A stretch of DNA of 23,785 nt from a virus: the IMG/VR virus record IMGVR_UViG_3300042465_001344, positions 1 through 23,785 of that record. One strand, 5' to 3'. Both the position numbers and the translations under genes were made by a program. Shown piece by piece: positions 19,439-23,785 of this stretch. Under the pieces are notes generated by a model that was given only the letters and a program-made list of their open reading frames with translations, made no database searches and had not been told where the DNA came from. The first letter of the stretch is position 1, and every line of letters begins with the position of its first letter.

Positions 19439-21000
19439 ATTCCAGCCCATCCGGTCTGATAAACAATGTCCGTTGATGCCCATTCAATCTGAATGCCACC
19501 GCTTGCGCTTTTCATCTGAATGCCGCCGCAGTAACCGATGCCCGTAATGCCTTGCCAGTTGTTCGTAATCGTTGAATCCGAACCCCACAAACCCACGTCC
19601 CATAGCGATGTACCCCAAACGCCATAAGTTTGCGGGCTAAACGAAAGCGCAGCAGTCGTATCTTGAATGTCGAAATCAACGTTCATGCCGACAAAAATTG
19701 CCGGTTGTCCGTTCGTAAAAATGCTAGGTCTTGCGCGGGTGAAATACTTTTTAACGCCACGCGATCCATAATAGTTGAATGCTTGCAGGGTGTTGGCTTG
19801 GATGTTTGCAGAATTGTCCTGATAGTCCAGCGTCCACGCTTTGCCTACAAAACCATTCCCGCCGAAATACGGATCATCGTTGAAGATTTCCCAACAGTTA
19901 GCATTCCAGTTCGTAAAGTTGCACCACGCTTTTGTGATGTTGTTCATTACATACTGCTGCTGTTGCGATCCTTCCGATACCGGCACATTGACAAACAATG
20001 CGTTGTTTTTTGCGTTGTACAGAATCTGCCAGCCAAAGTTGTTTTGATACGTCCTTGTTGCAGCCGCAAATGCGCCCTGTATCTTGTCAGATAGCGCAAT
20101 CCTCGGATCAAGCCGCGAACTTTGCACAGCCGACGCAAGCGGATACAAACCGTCAAGGGTCAGAATCAGCAAGTCGCCCGAATACTTGAACATACAACGC
20201 TTGCCGATGGGAGTGCCTAGCTTCCACACCCCAATCAGCGCCCACGTCGATGCGGAGGCCGGATCAGTCCCACGGTACGCAATCACTTCGCCATTGCTAG
20301 TGACAAACACTAGGTTATCGTCAGCACCGTAACCTGCGTCGATTGTCCAAGTTCCGATAGATACAAGATAGCCACCGAAACGACAAATCGAACTTAAGTC
20401 AAACTGCTCAGCAACGCCGCCAACTGAGGAAGTCGGCAAGTACCATGCTTTGAGGGTGTTCTTTTGAATGAACCAAACTCGATTCTTAAACAGCGTCACA
20501 TCATCAAGCGTTGTTGTTGTAACGCCCGTAATTGCAGGGGTTGAAGCCCCTGTAATCGAAGTCCAGGTCGTGCCGTTGTAAAGCAAGGGCGCATCCGAAC
20601 CGTTTGCGGCGTACATAAACGCGCCGCCAGGCGTTGAGACGTTGACATACTCCCACCGGCTGTTAGTCAGTCCTGAGACAACCGCAGCGCCAACAGCACC
20701 ACCTGCGGTAACGTCATAGATTTTGCCGCCAGCAACTGCAAACAGCTTCTCAGAATTGCCGCCTGAGTAATTGAACAGGCTATCAACTTGACCCGTGATA
20801 CCCGTTGCATACTGCTGATAGCCGCCTCGCAAATTGACGCTAGAGACAGTCGGAAACATATTTGTCAACTGCACAGCATCCGTCGCTTCCATGTTGGCCA
20901 GCGAATCCCGAGCATTCCAGCCGCCGATAGGCGCAGGCAAGGAAGCCACTTGCGCGGCTGTGCCTTGAACCATCATGCGTTGGCGTGCGCTGCGTGCCAT
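19435..21000 (-). CDS. Tail accessory/DNA stabilisation protein (P22 gp10-like)
   Basis: A 521-residue beta-rich protein beginning MARSARQRMMVQGTAAQVAS, with LPAPIGGWNARDSLANMEAT (residues 21-40), then AVQLTNMFPTVSSVNLRGGY. Later repeats such as KYSGDLLILTLDGLYPL and AKAWTLDYQDN-like strands suggest a beta-propeller. This matches the phage stabilisation proteins that lie at the tail hub of short-tailed phages and plug the portal channel, as in P22 gp10. The neighbouring gp4/gp11-type connector supports it. The ATG overlaps the connector stop by one nucleotide (TGATG). Confidence 0.8.
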   Translation of the reverse strand: MARSARQRMMVQGTAAQVASLPAPIGGWNARDSLANMEATDAVQLTNMFPTVSSVNLRGGYQQYATGITGQVDSLFNYSGGNSEKLFAVAGGKIYDVTAGGAVGAAVVSGLTNSRWEYVNVSTPGGAFMYAANGSDAPLLYNGTTWTSITGASTPAITGVTTTTLDDVTLFKNRVWFIQKNTLKAWYLPTSSVGGVAEQFDLSSICRFGGYLVSIGTWTIDAGYGADDNLVFVTSNGEVIAYRGTDPASASTWALIGVWKLGTPIGKRCMFKYSGDLLILTLDGLYPLASAVQSSRLDPRIALSDKIQGAFAAATRTYQNNFGWQILYNAKNNALFVNVPVSEGSQQQQYVMNNITKAWCNFTNWNANCWEIFNDDPYFGGNGFVGKAWTLDYQDNSANIQANTLQAFNYYGSRGVKKYFTRARPSIFTNGQPAIFVGMNVDFDIQDTTAALSFSPQTYGVWGTSLWDVGLWGSDSTITNNWQGITGIGYCGGIQMKSASGGIQIEWASTDIVYQTGWAGI

Positions 21001-21908
21001 CAGTTCGTACCGTATCCCGAATCGGGGATGTTGTCGTAACCAATAAGCACAGTACCCGGACGCGGTGCGAGCGACAGATTGGCAGACGACATATCGAGAG
21101 CTTTCGCTGCTTCCATCTCTGTCAGATAGTTACGCATCATCGCTGTAGTATCAAAGCCTTTCGCCTCGAAATACTTGAGCTTTGTAGCGTTGACGATCAA
21201 CCGATCAGGATAGATGCAAGTGTCGGTGTCGGCAGTAAACGAGTTCTTGACAGTCCCATCAGCAGCAGCTGCCCATCCCTTGCTGCGATACTCAAAGCCT
21301 AGATATTCAGCCGTAGACATACCCGGCCATATTTGAAAATACGCACCTAGCAAACGCCACCGGATACGCGGGCCAGTCGAGATATAGCCCGACAGCAGCC
21401 ATTCCCATTGCTGTGCATCTTCCGGCCCGAGCATTTCCCAATGCTTGGATTTATCCCACATCGTGCGCGGGACAAGGCTTTCGTAATCGCTCGGTAGCGA
21501 ATACTTGATTTTCTGAAAGTAGGCAGTCGCACCTGCGGCGCTTGCAGAGAAGTCCTGATTGACTGTAACTTGCGTCAGAGAATCAACCGAAACAATATAG
21601 GTATTCTGATTGATGCCTGTGCCTTGAACCTGATACGTTGTATCAAGCCCCGCAGTCGATGCCATTGTGATCGTGCGGGCTGCGGTCGTCCAAGTGCCGG
21701 TCGTCGTGATGTATTGCGTATAAAACGCGTTTTGTTTTGTCAGTTCCCGCCAAGCGTGGCGACGAAGAAACTCGTACCCGTTCGCGTTCATCAACGCGAG
21801 AATTTGGATAACATCTTGGTTCGTGTTTCCTGCTACGCTCGACGGGGTTGCAACGCCAAGCTCGTTAGTTACTTGCTGCACTAACTCCAGCATCGTTGTC
21901 GTTGACAT
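21000..21908 (-). CDS. Head-tail connector/tail adaptor (P22 gp4/T7 gp11-like)
   Basis: A 302-residue protein begins MSTTTMLELVQQVTNELGVA, has a helical N-terminal domain (DVIQILALMNANGYEFLRRH), a beta insertion (residues 61-131), then YSLPSDYESLVPRTMWDKSK and ARLLGAYFQIWPG-like strands, and a C-terminal helix LKYFEAKGFDTTAMMRNYLT. This N-terminal helical bundle plus LPSDY...W pattern is shared by short-tailed-phage adaptor proteins that form a dodecameric ring under the portal. It overlaps the gene before it by 44 nt. Confidence 0.8.
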   Translation of the reverse strand: MSTTTMLELVQQVTNELGVATPSSVAGNTNQDVIQILALMNANGYEFLRRHAWRELTKQNAFYTQYITTTGTWTTAARTITMASTAGLDTTYQVQGTGINQNTYIVSVDSLTQVTVNQDFSASAAGATAYFQKIKYSLPSDYESLVPRTMWDKSKHWEMLGPEDAQQWEWLLSGYISTGPRIRWRLLGAYFQIWPGMSTAEYLGFEYRSKGWAAAADGTVKNSFTADTDTCIYPDRLIVNATKLKYFEAKGFDTTAMMRNYLTEMEAAKALDMSSANLSLAPRPGTVLIGYDNIPDSGYGTN

Positions 21909-22431
21909 TCTCTTTCCTCGGTCGGCCAGGCTTGCGCTGCTCTAAGAGCATTGCCATCTGCGCCTTAAGTTCTTCAAGCTGTGCGCGGGTTGCTTCCAAC
22001 TCGCTACTCGAAACCTTTTGATTCTTGTTCAACAAGTAATTGCGGGCACGTTCGCGCAGTCCCACGCCACCCATGCCGATCCGTTGAAGCTGATTATCGC
22101 TTGCCGTAGCCACTTGTTCAACCGTCTGAAACTTCAGAATCTGCAACTCAGCCAGTTGATTGTCGCCAAGTTCATCAGGACGGTCTTGAAACCAATCTTT
22201 CAGCGGCGTGCCGATAACCGGCCCATCACCGCTTTGCATCTGAAAATGCAGCCATTGGCGAGGGAATCTCTCTTTGTGGTCATCCCGCACCGGCTGATCG
22301 ATTACCGTCGTTTTGTCGCCTGGCACTACGATTCGGATAAACGGCTTGCCCTTGTAAGGGTCTTTCTCGGACGTGTAAAACTCGACGTAAAGCTGCGAGT
22401 CTGCATTGTTGATATCTGAATCGAGTGCCAT
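21865..22431 (-). CDS. Capsid-associated protein with C-terminal GRPRK motif (188 aa)
   Basis: The 188-residue protein begins MALDSDINNADSQLYVEFYT, has a beta-rich first half and then TVEQVATASDNQLQRIGMGG (residues 103-122), which resembles a helix-hairpin-helix, a coiled coil (about 142-166), and GRPRK (169-173), an AT-hook-like sequence. This domain order is seen in small proteins next to capsid genes of podoviruses. A role in head assembly or DNA contact is plausible but not shown. GGAG precedes the ATG; the end overlaps the connector gene by 44 nt. Confidence 0.68.
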   Translation of the reverse strand: MALDSDINNADSQLYVEFYTSEKDPYKGKPFIRIVVPGDKTTVIDQPVRDDHKERFPRQWLHFQMQSGDGPVIGTPLKDWFQDRPDELGDNQLAELQILKFQTVEQVATASDNQLQRIGMGGVGLRERARNYLLNKNQKVSSSELEATRAQLEELKAQMAMLLEQRKPGRPRKENVNDNDAGVSAASN

Positions 22432-22449
22432 AACGTTCTCCTGTGGGGA

Positions 22450-22815
22450 TTAGGTTTTCGTGCCGTTGATGCTGTACCAAATACTATTCGTTACTGCAAA
22501 AAAAATGCTTGTGTGATCTTTATTGATCGTTGCCGAAGTCGTTTGATTGATCGTTGACGTTGATTCATACGGGTAAACCGTCAATGTACTAGCGCCGGAA
22601 TTAACCACGAAAATCACTTCCCCCATTTCAGTCTGAGGAAGTTTTACGCCAGTTCCCGAAGTTACCGTATCAACAGAGTTGAAAACCGCCGTCAGTTGCT
22701 TGGCATCGGCTCTCGTCGATCCTGTGGCGACAATCTCGTCCTTACCATCTCCACATATAGAGACAGTCGATAGCTGATTTACACCTGAACCAAGAACCCG
22801 CGACGGGATAGACAT
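22450..22815 (-). CDS. Head decoration-like protein, paralogue B
   Basis: A 121-residue beta-rich protein: MSIPSRVLGSGVNQLSTVSI, then CGDGKDEIVATGSTRADAKQ, AVFNSVDTVTSGTGVKLPQT and TLTVYPYESTSTINQT. It aligns along its full length with the gene directly upstream (22815-23174). Small Ser/Thr-rich beta proteins of about 120 residues next to capsid genes are usually decoration or head-fibre proteins. Its start overlaps the paralogue's stop as TAATG. Confidence 0.72.
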   Translation of the reverse strand: MSIPSRVLGSGVNQLSTVSICGDGKDEIVATGSTRADAKQLTAVFNSVDTVTSGTGVKLPQTEMGEVIFVVNSGASTLTVYPYESTSTINQTTSATINKDHTSIFFAVTNSIWYSINGTKT

Positions 22816-23174
22816 TAGGCAGTAGTAACAGAAGCCCAGGTCGTTGCGCTCGTAGCAAAGAACAGCGCAGCTTTGCCATCAGCAAGATCAACGCTTGCAG
22901 CGGCTGCATTGATCGTCGAGCTAGTCGCAGGATAAACCTTGATCGTCTGCCCCGATGCGTTCCAAATACCCACCATTGCACCGGCTTCGGTCGGCGGCAG
23001 CTTCACACCAGTTGAGGCTGCGGAAGTCGTGATCGCATTGAAAACAGCCGACAGTTGCAGAGCCGTTCCAGCAGTTGAACCGACAGCAACAAGACCAGTT
23101 GCGGTATCGCCGCATATCGTCGTTGACGACAGCGGAGAATTACCAGCAGCTAAAACTCGTGACGGAATAGCCAT
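22815..23174 (-). CDS. Head decoration-like protein, paralogue A
   Basis: A 119-residue protein: MAIPSRVLAAGNSPLSSTTI, CGDTATGLVAVGSTAGTALQ, LSAVFNAITTSAASTGVKLP, then TIKVYPATSSTINAAAASVD and a final ALFFATSATTWASV. Its shared positions with paralogue B include IPSRVL, ICGD, AVFN, TGVKLP-TE, VYP and STIN. The copy is more Ala-rich than B. A tandem duplication of a capsid decoration gene is the simplest reading. GGAG precedes the ATG. Confidence 0.74.
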   Translation of the reverse strand: MAIPSRVLAAGNSPLSSTTICGDTATGLVAVGSTAGTALQLSAVFNAITTSAASTGVKLPPTEAGAMVGIWNASGQTIKVYPATSSTINAAAASVDLADGKAALFFATSATTWASVTTA

Positions 23175-23176
23175 GA

Positions 23177-23662
23177 TTACTCCTTAGATTTGCTGCCAAC
23201 GACGCGGAGATCGCGCTGCGGCAAGTGGAAAAATGGTTCTTCAAAACGTACATTCTCAAAACCTGATTCAACTAACATCGTGCCAATTTGCTGTTTTGAG
23301 TAGCACCAATGGTGACGCATCGTATCAGGTTCGGGCATTCCGAACAATGCACGCCCGATCAAATCGTCATTCCTGTGTCCCTGATTCCATAGCGCAATCA
23401 CGTTATCAAGGCATGGCATTTCAAGCGATAACTGACCGCCTGGCTTTAGCACCCGCAACCACTCTAGCAACGTTTGTTTCGCTTTAGGGGTCGGGATATG
23501 CTCAAACAAATGGATTGCGGAAATCTCATCGGCATGGTTATCCGGCAAATCAAGTTCTGTTACATCCGAAATCAGGTCTTGCTCGCCAATGCAATCAACA
23601 TTGATCCAGCCTGGCCAAGACCTATCGCCCGCCCCTAGATGGAGTCGAATACGCTCTGCCAT
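23177..23662 (-). CDS. Class I SAM-dependent methyltransferase
   Basis: The 161-residue protein has LHLGAGDRSWPGWINVDC (residues 7-24), the SAM-binding motif I with the acidic residue Asp23, then SAIHLFEHIPTPKAK (48-62) and RVLKPGGQLSLEMP (70-83), the usual motifs of small Rossmann-fold methyltransferases. The substrate is not visible; glycan or virion-surface modification is possible because a glycosyltransferase-like gene precedes it. The ATG overlaps the end of that gene by 28 nt. The missing full C-terminal domain suggests a minimal enzyme. Confidence 0.85.
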   Translation of the reverse strand: MAERIRLHLGAGDRSWPGWINVDCIGEQDLISDVTELDLPDNHADEISAIHLFEHIPTPKAKQTLLEWLRVLKPGGQLSLEMPCLDNVIALWNQGHRNDDLIGRALFGMPEPDTMRHHWCYSKQQIGTMLVESGFENVRFEEPFFHLPQRDLRVVGSKSKE

Positions 23663-23785
23663 TTGCGCCCCAAGGTTTCCGGTGAATAGTGCCGCTGAAT
23701 GTATTGCTGTCCTGCCCTTACCAAAGCGTTCAATTCGTGCCTGTAGGCTTGCGAGAACTGAAGCCCACCCTTTAGCGGCCCAAGG
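23635..23785 (-). CDS. Glycosyltransferase-like protein, C-terminal end (partial)
   Basis: Only the last 49 residues are in the window, open to the right edge. They read FSQAYRHELNALVRAGQQYI, then QRHYSPETLGRKWQSVFDSI and a TAG stop at 23635. A helical end with SPE-x-x-G-x-x-W is typical of the C-terminus of GT-B-type glycosyltransferases in phage and polysaccharide clusters. A second frame is also open to the edge, in line with the methyltransferase, but this one is more protein-like. Family call is tentative because the catalytic part is missing. Confidence 0.5.
   Translation of the reverse strand, partial: LGPLKGGLQFSQAYRHELNALVRAGQQYIQRHYSPETLGRKWQSVFDSI

Noticed and set aside
19630-20094. 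154-residue plus-strand frame
   Set aside because: Antisense to the gp10-like gene; composition like a shadow frame with many Cys/Arg and no domain.
22018-22419. 133-residue plus-strand frame
   Set aside because: Antisense shadow of the 188-residue capsid-associated gene.
1-23785. tRNA genes, integrase, attachment sites, insertion sequences
   Set aside because: No cloverleaf-like sequence, tyrosine/serine recombinase motif, terminal inverted repeats or transposase was seen on either strand.

Overview
The window is part of a tailed double-stranded DNA phage (class Caudoviricetes) or a closely related prophage. The virion gene set points to a short-tailed phage: gp4/gp11-type head-tail connector, a P22 gp10-like stabilisation protein, internal or ejection proteins, and no tape measure or sheath. 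Coding is dense, with a balanced base composition and many 1-16 nt overlaps. The tail and recombination genes resemble, from memory, phages of Burkholderiales and other freshwater proteobacteria; this host guess is inference. No integrase, CI-type repressor, portal, scaffold, major capsid protein, DNA polymerase, tRNA or CRISPR array was seen.

Layout. (1) 1-5463, minus strand: a leftward operon. Read in transcription order it encodes a small partner protein and a TET-associated-type glycosyltransferase, a replication/helicase-loader-like protein, a winged-helix protein, a GNAT-like protein, NinB, a Ref-type HNH nuclease, a VRR-NUC nuclease, a Dps-like/DUF5856-type protein with its own promoter, TerS, and the start of TerL, which runs off the left edge. 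(2) 5464-6270: the control region. It holds a ~370 nt stretch without a convincing gene that can form strand-specific RNA structure, a Cro-like gene, and a divergent promoter/operator region. (3) 6271-10504, plus strand: a rightward early operon with ERF annealase, YqaJ exonuclease, a protein with an SSB-like C-terminal tail, MazG, a lipoprotein, and several genes shorter than 60 codons. (4) 10437-23785, minus strand: a leftward late operon. In transcription order it carries the end of a glycosyltransferase-like gene, a methyltransferase, two tandem paralogous head-decoration-like proteins, the connector, the stabilisation protein, an acetyltransferase, three ejection/internal proteins, a tail fibre, a glycine-rich adhesin with its partner, and the lysis cassette.

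How it works together. The divergent promoters at 6125-6152 (leftward) and 6201-6229 (rightward) flank operator-like palindromes, as in lambdoid immunity regions. The rightward operon supplies recombination. The leftward operon supplies replication, recombination/resolution, possible DNA hypermodification and packaging. Terminase transcription leaves the left edge and the structural genes enter from the right edge on the same strand, so on a circular genome they probably form one continuous leftward late unit. The rightward operon and the late operon converge and overlap tail-to-tail at 10437-10504.

Most notable points: the structured, apparently non-coding leader between cro and the glycosyltransferase module; a tail-associated gene whose natural start appears to be an ATC codon; an out-of-frame zinc-ribbon gene inside the end of another gene; a 24-codon membrane micro-ORF coupled to the ERF gene; and the glycosyltransferase itself.
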